64,000 nucleotides of DNA, from positions 174,493-238,492 of the forward strand of contig NMRA01000502.1 in the NCBI GenBank assembly GCA_002633005.1, read 5' to 3'. The stretch comes from Phoronis australis. Taxonomy: Eukaryota; Phoronida; Phoronidae. Each line of letters starts with the position of its first letter. The stretch's first letter is position 1. Shown here one piece after another: positions 23,301-34,600 of the stretch. A model generated the notes under the pieces. The model had not been told where the DNA came from, made no database searches, and was given only the letters and a program-made list of their open reading frames with translations. The translations under genes were made by a program, and so were the position numbers.

Positions 23301-24586
23301 AACCGTTTATTTTAGGTTCGTTTTGAAGCCGTGCGAGGATCAAACTACAGGGGAGACATAGCAATTGATGACATAAGTTTCTCCAACAACTGTGATGCAG
23401 GTACTGAATTTTGATCAAAACGCCTGACAGATTTGGACCTTAAAGCTGCAATTCGCCATGTTTAGCTCAGGCTGAAAAGGAATAAAATCATTCGTTTTAC
23501 TGAATCGGTTTCATAATCCTATCATAGTAAGGTATGACACAGATTATACGAAAACATGAGACCTAATTCGATTCCCAATTTTCAGTCAGTTAAAAAGTGA
23601 AACGCAGCTTTAAGTCTGTTGTTGGTTTTACAACTAATAAATCCATACAGTGTAAAATGATGTGGAAGACTAAATTATATTTTTGAGGAGGGTAGCTGGG
23701 AAATTAGGATAACAATTTCAGAAAAAGGATTCAAAGAAGGGGCGTTTCCTTGAAAAAGTCATTCTTTCTTTGGCTTTGGTTTCAAAAATATCACCTTTAT
23801 ACAAGGGTAAATTTGTAAACCTGGCTCTTTCGTAGGAATCATGGACAGCATATTTTTTTAAACATTTAACTATCTAAGAATCCCTAAAAACTGACCAAGC
23901 CTTAAACAATGCAAGACGAGTTGTCAAGTTGTCAAAATAGAGTGCATTTCAGAACAGACGTTCTAAAAAGCAGACGAGATGATACTAGAAAGCCTTCAGA
24001 AGATTAGAGTAGTTAAGAAATGGGAGTATTTTAGAGTGATTGTTCTTATTATATAATTTGGTGAAAACATCACCCTTTACATGTACGTATGAAGTTTTGT
24101 TAGTACAGACATCCCTTAATAGTGAAACTAGAAATAAAAAAACACCCTTCTGAGCGGCAGGTCTGCTATACCTCTTCTGATTGACGATATGCATCGCTCA
24201 TCATTTCCGGTGAGGGCCAGTGTGGGGCGCTATCTGAAAACGGACGGCAGCCCATATATTGATGCAGTGCACCAACACGCTGATCTCAACCATACATGTC
24301 TCGGTGTATTGGAAGATCTGGGCGTGCGCCACTTACTTGAGATTTTGTACACATTGTGTATTATTCTTCATTGGCTATTGCACGCGCGCCAATTAATTAC
24401 TCTGGTGGCGATGACATATTGTTCTCAGAACGGCTTTTGATTTTTTTTACAGATAGTCCCTCTTTAGGGGAAATAAGGAAAGCTACTACCTGTTCTACTG
24501 ATGATATAAAAAGTCCTTGTTACTGAAATCAAATGATGAACCCGATTGTATTTTCAGTTGTGCAACCTCCCGTTGGTAGAAGGTAA
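17235..24586 (+). CDS. MAM-domain protein, unit 2 (two MAM domains)
   Basis: Coding exons: 17235-17381, 18119-18224, 19118-19265, 19954-20044, 20215-20262, 20583-20720, 22169-22303, 22967-23100, 23316-23400 and 24558-24586. Phases agree throughout, giving 352 codons plus TAA after a 2-base entry. The layout copies unit 1: MAM3, a Thr/Pro linker ([15 protein letters not shown]), MAM4, and a short tail ending PPVGRR. Conserved cysteines and the IAIDD motif are present in both domains. MAM4 shares exon structure with MAM2 exactly (135-bp and 85-bp exons). MAM3 has one more intron than MAM1, and a separate linker exon. The first exon begins in phase 1 and no start exon was seen, so this is either the 3' half of a four-MAM gene or a duplicate gene whose first exon I missed. 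Probably extracellular. Confidence 0.85.
17463..17984. mobile_element. MITE-like repeat, copy 1 (about 0.52 kb)
   Basis: About 80-90 percent identical by eye to 56938-57475. The ends are inverted (left CGCTTTCCTGTT, right AACGGGAAAACGC). No coding capacity. It sits in the intron after exon a of MAM unit 2. Confidence 0.7.
18119..18224 (+). CDS. MAM unit 2, exon b (MAM3)
   Basis: Phase 1 in, phase 2 out. Encodes [18 protein letters not shown] and the third cysteine in VGQYCVQYW. The intron that follows splits the tryptophan codon and has no counterpart in MAM1. Confidence 0.85.
19118..19265 (+). CDS. MAM unit 2, exon c (MAM3)
   Basis: Phase 2 in, phase 0 out. Encodes [19 protein letters not shown] and [16 protein letters not shown], the G-D-x-W segment of the MAM fold. 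Confidence 0.85.
19954..20044 (+). CDS. MAM unit 2, exon d (end of MAM3)
   Basis: Phase 0 in, phase 1 out. Encodes [20 protein letters not shown] and the last cysteine in HPGICKSS. Donor GTACGT. Confidence 0.8.
20215..20262 (+). CDS. MAM unit 2, linker exon
   Basis: A 48-bp phase 1-1 exon encoding only [16 protein letters not shown], a Thr/Pro spacer likely to be extended and O-glycosylated. Being symmetric, it could be skipped without shifting the frame. Confidence 0.7.
20583..20720 (+). CDS. MAM unit 2, exon f (start of MAM4)
   Basis: Phase 1 in and out. Encodes [18 protein letters not shown] and [19 protein letters not shown], similar to 4112-4252. Confidence 0.85.
22169..22303 (+). CDS. 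MAM unit 2, exon g (MAM4)
   Basis: Phase 1 in and out, 135 bp. Encodes [20 protein letters not shown] and [14 protein letters not shown]. Very similar to 5112-5246, the clearest sign of recent unit duplication. Confidence 0.85.
22967..23100 (+). CDS. MAM unit 2, exon h (MAM4)
   Basis: Phase 1 in, phase 0 out. Encodes [16 protein letters not shown] and [17 protein letters not shown], paralogous to 5829-5956. Confidence 0.85.
23316..23400 (+). CDS. MAM unit 2, exon i (end of MAM4)
   Basis: Phase 0 in, phase 1 out, 85 bp. Encodes [20 protein letters not shown] and the last cysteine in SNNCDA. Confidence 0.85.
24558..24586 (+). CDS. MAM unit 2, terminal exon
   Basis: Acceptor TGTATTTTCAG, then VQPPVGRR and TAA. 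Homologous to the terminal exon of unit 1 at 7418. No canonical AATAAA follows closely. Confidence 0.7.
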
Positions 24587-27500
24587 TCACCAAAGAAGAT
24601 CACGAGATACTACATGGAAAGAAAAAAAAGAGTGAGATATTGTACTTCTTGTAACAAGACGAAAAATGCCATAACATGTAATTATTTGGTGAAATGTGTG
24701 ATGCCTAGTATAGTGAATGAATTGAATTGAGCGAGTACATCCATGTTACACGGAGCGGGCGCCTGAATTGAGTGAAGGAAAATGTGCCTCCGCCCAGTCG
24801 CCACCAATTTTTCGCCCTACACCCGGTCACCACCAATTCCCCACCGGTCGGTAAATGCCTTTTTCCCCGGCGGTCACCTGTACTCCACCTATTCCCCGAT
24901 CCCAGACGATTCCTCCCTTCGCCATCTTATAAATATTTTCCCTACCGTTTCATCGGAAGATACAGGGCTTGGAATGACCAATGACAAAAAACGCGGATAC
25001 TTTTACGGCCCAAATCATGCCCGATAACCAGCCTTTGAAATGGTCAATGTGAACCTTTCTTAGATACTTTGCCTGATTTTGTTTTTCGTCCATTGCTGGG
25101 AGGTTATTACCTCCCCTACTCTCCACCCAAGACTCCTATGCAGGCCTTATTATTGCCGATTGGGAACAACTAGCATAAATATAAAAAACCCAGCAACTCC
25201 ACAATAACCTTGGCTCCTACCTTGGAGAAATGTGCAACGTTCACGTGTGCTCAGCAGATAAGTTAATCGAAGTTGCACCAAGAAAGTGTTTGAATCTTTT
25301 AAAGCGTCAATTAATAGTGGTGGTCCGGAATCGCAGATTTTTCGGAAAGGCTTAACCGGAAAATCTTTCCGAAACGAACCTTAACTCTGAATCGCGGATG
25401 AGTGACGTCACCAAATACCGGCAAAACGTTCTGTGCTGAATCTAGTCTCCCGCAAAAACGGCTGTCCGTGACGTCAGAGTGTTAGGCCCGGGAATCAGTC
25501 TCCCGTTCAGTAACGCCAGGACCTCGCTAAAAAGCAAAACTTCGCGAGATTACGCGAGACATTACCGTGAATTTAAAATGAGAGCACGACACTTTGGCTA
25601 GATTTTCTCTAGGTCCTATCGTAGGTCTTTAAGCGATACTGAACGCACGCCTAGTTATGCTGAATCAAAACCTACCTGCTGTTTGTTTTTTCTCAAGCGA
25701 GCAACAGATGACTCTGCCTAGGCTAACAGACAAGTTAACTAAATCGATAATAAAACGATGTAACCTACTTTATCAGGTATTAAAACAGTTTATATTTAAT
25801 CCTATTCTGCATCCTGACACTGACCAGTTATCCAGCCGTTACTAAAAGGCAACACTAACCAGAACGCGCGTTACATTTTATTACCTTAAAACAAACCAGT
25901 AACAGAGGCCTCACTAAGAGGGGCAATAAAATCCAAAGACATGTGCACATTACTGTAAACATACCATCAACAACTAATAATAACATAAGTGGATCACAGA
26001 AAAATTGCCTAAACTGCGTTAACAACAGCTAAGGTAACAGTAACGTTCTATGTGGTATGGATCGCCTGATGCCCCTACAAATCGCACTGTCAAAACAGCA
26101 CCAGTCTAGGTCAAACACAATGCCAAGCACAAGTTCAATGGAAACAATCAAGGGGATGAAATATGATTACACATACAAATCACATCTACGATCTTCCATA
26201 CGGGTTACAGTGGTGAAAGTCGAGCTAATGCAACTGCTCAGAGTAAATCTCTAAGTATGAATACGACAATTCTCCACTGATTTCCCACCAAAATAATTGC
26301 CAAAATGGCAGTTTTACATTTTTAAAAAAACTGGTTACCTTTTGTAAATAATGGGGATTTTAGCAAATGTTTTTTGACATTTTGGACTGGGGCCGGGGAG
26401 TAACTAGATTACATAGTGGCTTATAAGTTTGCTGAGAGCATAACGTAGAATTGTCGTGAGGACTTGACAGGGACCTCAGGGGTCTCACACTCCACTGATT
26501 TATCCACATTATTTTGAAAGCGCTTTGTCCAGTCACACATCGCGTGTCATAAAAGAGATTAACATACCTGCAGCTGACGTAGCAAACAGAACTACTCTCG
26601 TTTATCACATTGGTGTAGACTCACAGTTGAACTGTGGTTTTCTGTTGACCCAAGACCGTCCGGAGTTGTACCACATACCAACTCCGGACGGTCTTTCACG
26701 ACGATTTAGCGTTATGTAGTAAATCATGGTTGTCCTTCACAAACAATAGGCCTCTTGAAATTGACACGAAATTACAATAAAAGCCGTTCTTTGGGAGCCC
26801 TGCTCATACAACTGCCCCAGTTGGCCTGTGTAAGTAAGCACAGCTTACCAACTGGTTTGTGGTCATGGCTGAGAGGATAATTGCTTTATTACCCCCTATG
26901 GGTTTGAATAGCCAAGCCTGGGAAGGTGAATACTACAACCCATGCATGTAATATACTAACATGTTTCTAATCCACACTTTGGTGGAGAACTGTAACAAAA
27001 TAATCAGTTATATTTTGAGTAAATAAGTGAAAAATTACAGTAGTAAGCCCAGTGTAGGTCACCATCTCTACATACCTATTAACAAAACTATCCATCCATA
27101 ATCCACGTTGTAATCTAGTCACAGACTTAGAAATTTAATCAATTAATACTACAGTCCAGTATTACTGATACATTAGATAAATGTAACCACATGAAAGACA
27201 ACAAAAAAGCAGAACATACATTTTAATTAAGGAAGTAGTGATAATCCCCCTGGACACCAAGTCCCTGAATGGAACAAAAACGGCCAGAACATTCTTCAAT
27301 CTTGTGCACCATGACCCACTCAGGAATAATTAGTTCCGAAAACACACTCTACTTCTTCAAAGTTAACCCATAACGACAGGGCGTGACTAACTTAAAATCT
27401 TACCAAATGACAATTTTAAACAACATGATTTCAAATGAATCAAAAAGAATCCAGCCATTACAATTCAACTTATCATGACACATTCTAACTTGCATAAAGA

Positions 27501-28299
27501 ATGTATCATAAAATCAATTTTCTAGACATGACATCAAACAATTGTTACAGTATTAATCAAACGTTTGGATATCTGTGTATGAAAAGTCACGACTATAAAC
27601 CGTTCAATACACAACACCTACCACAATGCCAATATGATATCAAAAAGCAAACATCAAATGATACAATATGTGGATAACAGATTCTTAACAATATACAATT
27701 TACTCAAATAAATAAAGCATATATTTTAATTAGTTATTTATACTATATTCATACAGACAAGTTTCAAATGTACAAAGAAGTATCCCTGACATCAACACTT
27801 TCAATGCACAGTAATATTCATTACACCATAGCAATTCCAAGACTTAAATTATACACTGATTGCAGTCATGTAAGTGTTGTCACATAATCATGAATGATCG
27901 TTTAAGTCCAAAAAAGAGCAAAGTTGGTTATGGTTTTTACCCCGGACTCATTTTGACACCTGTGCTCATCGACTAAAAAAACCTGCATCAATTTCGGCCA
28001 AGGTTTCCTGTTGCTTTTTTGAAAAGCTACACAAAGGTAAACGAGGTTTGAAATGCCATGATTTATCAAGCCATGAGTAAGAAAAAAATTAAAAAGTGAG
28101 CAACCAAAAAAAAACCACACCACTGAAAGATCAGACCAAATTTGCTTTTTTGCCTAATATGTCATGAATGCTCCACTCTCACTGAGACAGCAGCTTATCC
28201 ATACTTCCAGCAGCAACCACAGAGTGTACTAAATGTATCTAGGAAAGGGAGACAGCATCTCCTGACACACTTTCAAACTACAATAAATTTCAGCAAAGA
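24587..28299. other. Spacer between MAM unit 2 and ATG9, including ATG9 3' UTR
   Basis: The two genes converge here. The part nearest 28299 should be the ATG9 3' UTR, transcribed leftward. A minus-strand AATAAA (TTTATT on plus at 26885-26890) is a possible signal about 1.4 kb past the stop. 24780-24860 has a repeated CACCAATT/CCGGTC pattern. 25325-25400 contains a small CGGAAAG/CTTTCCG inverted repeat. No coding gene supported. Confidence 0.45.
26652..26695. repeat. Perfect 17-bp stem, 10-base loop hairpin
   Basis: AAGACCGTCCGGAGTTG at 26652-26668 is exactly reverse-complemented at 26679-26695, with TACCACATAC between. The stem is GC-rich in an AT-rich setting. It lies about 190 bases beyond the possible ATG9 polyadenylation signal. 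Confidence 0.85.
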
Positions 28300-28696
28300 C
28301 TAGCTGGAACTGGACAAATCTCTCAACTCCAGTAACATGGCTTGAGGGTCAGCGGCATCGTGAAATATATCCTGATCACCAGAGTCCAGGTGTTCAACCA
28401 CAAGCGATCCCTCCTCTGTATTTTCCAAAATACTTGGCATAGGGTCCCTAACCTCAGTAGTTTGTGGCCACATAACACGGGTGTGCACGTCTTCCAAGTT
28501 CTCGTACAACGGTGCGTTCCTGCGGATTCTGTGCAGCTCATGCATGTACAAGGCGCTGATGCTCATTTCATTAGACATGGCTTCCAATGACGCTAGGTCG
28601 TCACGTGCCCCAAGCGATGTGAAAGGTAGAACAGGCGAATCCCCACCGCTGTTACTAAGACCACTGCCGCTGTGAATACTGCTAAGAATACCAGTC
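28300..28696 (-). CDS. ATG9: ATG9 exon 19 (last coding exon)
   Basis: Residues about 670-801 and TAG. Ser/Asp/Glu-rich cytosolic tail with MSISALYMHELHR, the C-terminal block shared with vertebrate ATG9, then an acidic end (HLDSGDQDIFHDAAD). Acceptor CACTTTCAG. Confidence 0.9.
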
Positions 28697-31600
28697 CTGA
28701 AAGTGACAGATAAACACTGAGCACTGTTATGAGAAATGAAGATAGAGCACAGGTCACACATTTTAATATGGACCAGTTAGAAACGGGTCAGCCATCGGTC
28801 GGAAAAACAGCCGACTTTTCCAACTTTTAGCAGATTAACATTCATGATCTGTGCTGTATTGCTGGTTTGGTTATCTGAACTCATTTACACTGTCTGGTAA
28901 ACAACATGAACACGACGTCAAAAAGAAACAGAACATATATCAGTACCAGCCACATTTAATTTCAAGTTAAGTAGTAGGCCAAATAGGAATCAAGAGTAAA
29001 TTTGGAATCAACAACATATTTGCATAAATTTACAAGAGCATGAAGAATGAAAAGAAGGAATTGACTTTCAAATCACAATGACCAAAATTAACTAAGACAA
29101 GAAACCAGTCGAGCAGTAGATTATTTCTACGTTGAACTATCTTTTGTGTGCAATGAGCAAAGTTAGGGTACCTGGTTCCCCCTAGGGGTCCTTCCGCAGC
29201 TGATATAGCTCCGCGCATCACTGACTGTGTCTTAGCCATACTGCTAAGCACTTGTGACCCACTACCAGGGGATGCAACTCCACCAGAAAGTCCCGTCATT
29301 GACGGCATCATGCTGGGCATGGCGACACTGGACAGATAGCTGTTATACTGTTGATGCAAAAGTTGTATTACATTGATATCAGCATCACCAATATCAAATA
29401 CACAATATCAGCATCACCAATATCAAGTGCACATTAATATCAGTATCACCAATATCAAATGCAAATAAATATCAGTATCACCACTATAAAATGCCCAATA
29501 TTATCAGCAACGCAAATTTCAATGCACATTAACATTCAGTACCACCAATGTCATATGCTCATTATTCATTATCACCGATATAAAATTACCAAAATTAAAG
29601 AAAACTGTAACCAAAACACAAACTTGATGGCTACATTTCTTGCAAGTAAGCAAGTTGTCTATCATGCATCCAACCATGATGCCAAAACAATGTCGGCATG
29701 CAATCATGACTTACCCCTCCGCCATTGGAAGACAGTGTGTGGAGTGAGGACCACAGAGGGTTCTCAAGAGGTACCATGCTGAGTGAGTTCGCATCCCTCT
29801 GAGCTGAAACACAAGTGGGGTTCAGAAAGAATCTGAAGCCAACACATTTTGGAACTGTAGGTGCAGGTTGCCATGATAGGGCATTTTCTGTTTGATCATA
29901 ATTTATTGTAACACACTTTTTCATATGAATTTGCATCAAACATTTCTATGATTTATATGAATGGTATATGCCATCATGAATAGTTGATACATAAGAAGCC
30001 ATTGTCGAGTTTTTCAAGTAAGGTTTATCATCAATCACATAAATTTGTTATTCCTTATGACCAGTCATAAGGGTAAATGATCATAAGAGGTTTTCTATGA
30101 ATGATGATCAGACTGATATCAGATTGTTGATCAAATATCAACAGCTTGATATGAGTCCGTTTCAACCAAAATTGGAATGTAGTGCGACACCACCATTTGA
30201 ATTTTTCTCTCCAGTATTTGTGACTTATGTTTGTTGTTTGGAGTGAACTGACACTGATTGTAACAAACTTCAGATTTAGTTCTCTACTCTACATGTATAC
30301 TGGAAACTTGTTAGCAGTGTATCAACAATCCAAAGGGCTCTAGCGTATTAGTGACTGGTATAGAATCATCGTCCAGAACATTCTAGAGGTCTAGCACATA
30401 TTTGTAGAATGCCACATACTGATATAATCAGGCAAAAGTAAGTGATTGTCTGTTAGTTACTGAGTCATTAGTGAGCCAGCTAAAGAGACAGCAAGCCATA
30501 CCATTGTATTTAGTTATTGAATCAGTCAATGAGTCAACAATTGCTGAAAGAGTTTATCACAAGTCGAGACTTCGAAGCACCAGCTGGAGCATTAGAGAAA
30601 TCCAGACATTTTGTTTGAGTAGACTAGTGTACATTCAGCTTGGATTAAGTGGTTGACTCGAACCTATTTTCAGTATGTCATCACACCAATAGCTATTACC
30701 AGGATTTTCCATAGATAAGCCCATGGGCGTGTATTCAGAAAATGAAAATTTTCAGGCATTTTAGTAACACCAAATAAACACATGGGCATTTATTCGAAAA
30801 AGGGGAGCGTGACAACAGAAAGTCGATAGTTTTGTCTACGCAAATGCCAGCATGAACTTGATACACGTAGGCCTCGATTAAGAGGTTACCTGACTTTGAC
30901 ATTTTTTACTTACAACTGTGTTTTTAAATTTTATGTTAACAAATGCACAGTCGCCCACACTTTGTTCATTTCTATAAATGATACACGCTCCACAAAACTA
31001 AATTATTTTGTGACTAAAAGTTGATGATGAGTGGGCTTTTAAGAGGAAGTTTTCAAAATAAACGCCCCACTATCTGGACCCTTGACACTAGAATAAATGC
31101 CCATGGGCGTTTCATCGGATGGGTTTATCTATTGAAAATTCCGGTAGCACCGGCCACTGACCAACTGCACCCACTCATCCATAAAGGAATCGATGACACA
31201 TACTATAGCCACCAATCACATCAACATGGACATATTTCAAAATCATACAAGTTAACTTCGCATAAAAATTTCGGGGCAAGATATTTCAAGTTGATTTTCT
31301 ACTTGTCACTGGTAGTCACCAGGTTACTTACCTTGCTGGCGGAGGTCGTTAATGAACATACTACAGTTGTTGGGTGGCTTCCATTCCGGGTTTGTTAACT
31401 TGAGAAAAAGAGAATGTCGACAAGATAAATTTGAAAAGTGCTGAACAAACTTAGGTTTGACAGGTAATACAAAAAGTAGTTGTTTTGCTGCGACTTTGTT
31501 GGATACAAATTACATATTAATTAGTGGGTATGATAATAACACACTGACCAGATGAAAATGTTGGGTCAAGCTAAAAGTAACTAAAATGACTTTGTTAAGA

Positions 31601-34600
31601 ATAGAACTAATGGTACATGAACATTCTGTAAACAAACATTGCTTAAAACACTGGCAATGAGGCTGAATATAATGGGTGGAACATGAAATGAATGTGTCTT
31701 AACCATATGCCATGTAGACAGTCACTGCAACGGCAGACAATCACATTGAAAGCTGAAGATGCAGAGACAGTTATTGAGCACTTTAACCTCAAAACACTTC
31801 TCTATTAAAGAATAGCCAGTTAGGAAGACTGATGTTTGACTTACTGTAAAGTGAACAAGTGATAGTTCAGTCTTGCCATCTTCAGCTTGTGTGTAATTAT
31901 TGGCATCAGTCTGGCTTTCCTTGGCCCACTGTTGACAATACAATGAATTAGTAAATAGACTATTGCGTACACTGTAAGCTTTCAATACTTAGACAGGTGA
32001 ATTAAAGCAAACAATGAAACGAGGTCTGTAGTTTTTCTGTCATGATCATGTCGGAGTAAGAGATGAATGTCTGCATTTAAAAGTAATAATCCATATATCA
32101 ATTTAAAATAAACTTAATTGGATGTATAAATAATATAAAATCCATAAGCGATTTACAAACAATAGATCATCAAAAAAGATCCACATGGATAATCATCTAA
32201 TTGTCATAAATAAAACGATATCCGAGATGAAATGTTAAAAAATTGCTATGAACTCAGTTAGAACAAGTAGTATTAAATGCATGGGAGCCTGGTTTCAACG
32301 AGGGAGAGTATTATTGTTGTTATTCAGTGGCTTTAGGTTAAAAATCAACTTTTAGTACTTGACTGAAATGTCATGTATTTATCTATGGCGATGTTTAATT
32401 ACAATTTACTGAACAGTTTAAATCAGATTGCATTATTCATAAATCAAAAGCAGACTGAGGTAGACAAAAGCGAGGGGTCACTTTTCCTGTCTCTCCACAA
32501 CTTAAAAACACAGGACAAGCTCCTGGCTTGTGTTACCTGAGGGTTTCCATGCTTCCTGATGTCCATCTGTGCAAATGAGCAGACATCTCCAACACCTACC
32601 ACTTCAACACTGAAGTTACGATAAAAGTCAACAATCTCTAAAGACTTGTGACGGATGCAAAATATGAGTATGAGAGGTGTCAGAAGTGGACTAAACAACT
32701 CTTCCAGCAGATAGACCTGTATAAAATAGACCGAGTGAACAATTATAAGAAATACAGTATATTTCAAAAGTATTCAGACAAAATGACCAAGAATTCCTCG
32801 TAATGAAGGCTGGAGAGAAGCCAAATTCATCGTAAGAGTCATTTTCTCTTGTGACTCAAGAATGAAGGGGAATTAACAGGCACGTAAGGTGGCTCAGTCA
32901 TCCTGTAATTATAATTTTGTTCCCATGATATTTTTACTAGATAATTTTGATGTTAACTGAGTAAGCCGTCATGGCACGAAAACAGTATTCTGTCTATTTA
33001 ATTTTTGTCTTGAGTCACAAAATACGAGTCAAACAGGAATATTCTTGGTAATATTTTGACAATTTTCATCTCCAAGTGCAATCAATTTACACAGAAATGG
33101 AGGCAGTGGGTACAACATTATCAAATACCACACAGGTTTAATTTTCTACAGCTGCTTTTCTTGCGATATCCTTGTTTCTGAAAACAAGGCAGGCAGTGTT
33201 TAATGGATAGTAATAATTTAAATTGAATGCGAAAAAACATACTTTAACATCAGCGTCTGAACTTTAGTCCTGAACTGTGTTTTCTATAAAACTGTGTAGT
33301 TATGACCTGGGGCATTTTACAGTTATGCTAGTCGCTAAAGGTGATACTTACGGACAGGAATCTTGAATAGTTATGGGCATTTGTAACAAAGTTAAAAGCC
33401 TGATGAAAAATGCAAAACATTCAACTTTCAAAATTGTTAAATTTTTCATCCAAATTCAGTGGGATTTCACCACACAGCTACATGCAATCAGTAAGAGCAG
33501 CTTCTATACACTTCTCTCGACTGAAATGCAACTTACAAATTTATACTGAAACAGCTGAGCGAATTCGTCTCTAACTCTGTATACATGCTCATGGCCTTTC
33601 CAGTTGTCTGGCATATAGTGGATCTGGGCTAGGATGTTCTTCATACACCACTCTGGACACCAGACCAGGTGCTGAAAGACAGACAGATTATGCACACATT
33701 CAAGTGATGAAATTCCTCAAACTACATCTGATATACACAGCAGCAGTACCGAAATTAAGACATGGACACAAAATTAAATTTCCTTCTATTTAGAGGATAC
33801 AGAAATACTTAGACGGGACTCAATGGAAATATGGTAAGTGTTCCTTGTCTTCGATCATTGCTTTCTTGATTCAAAATTGAAATGTTAATTCTGTAATCAC
33901 TCACACTCATTACACTTGTTGGCTTCACATTTAGTTAAACTTTAATATCTCCATCAATAAAATTAATATAAATTGGTTCCACATAGTATCAAAGCCCACT
34001 TTTCTATTCTGAGACATTTTGCCATAAGTTTTTCCAATAAAGCCCAACATCTAAACATGCTATTACCTCATCAGGGATGAGATTTCGACAGACAGTCACA
34101 AAAAGCCCAAGCAAAGTGATGGTGGTCAGTATGTGTTCTACTTGTAAAACGTCCTCATCATAAATCGTCAGGATGACTAGAGCAGCCAGTACTGAACCCC
34201 CAAAGAAAGCGCCATTTCTGTAAAACATCAAGAATGAAATTTGGGAATCACAATAGATAAACCAATTGAAAGACATAAAAAGCTTGCCAGCCAGCTAGCT
34301 GTATTAAGACTATCATCAAAATACATCTAAGTACCGCAGTGTGTTGAGCTCCAATAGACCCAGAAATTTCACAAAGTGCGCGTAGTTCTGCTCGTCACCT
34401 CACCATGAAACCTATATCAACATCTAGAACTAACGACCAGCAGGGGTGCGTGCAAAATATGGAAATCAACCAACACTCACCGTGCCCGTTGCAGCTCAGC
34501 CGTTTAAGTGAAAAGCATTCTAATAAACATCATTTTCTTGCGTATCTGTCTTTTGTAACAAAGAAAAGTCTGTTGTCATTTTGAAAACAGTATGCTCACA

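Noticed and set aside
28300-28761. 153-codon frame as an independent gene
   Set aside because: It is the last ATG9 exon plus 65 bases of intron; the upstream methionine is in the intron before the CACTTTCAG acceptor.
29459-29782. Plus-strand 107-codon frame
   Set aside because: Runs through a degenerate tandem repeat and antisense to ATG9 exon 17; no domain.
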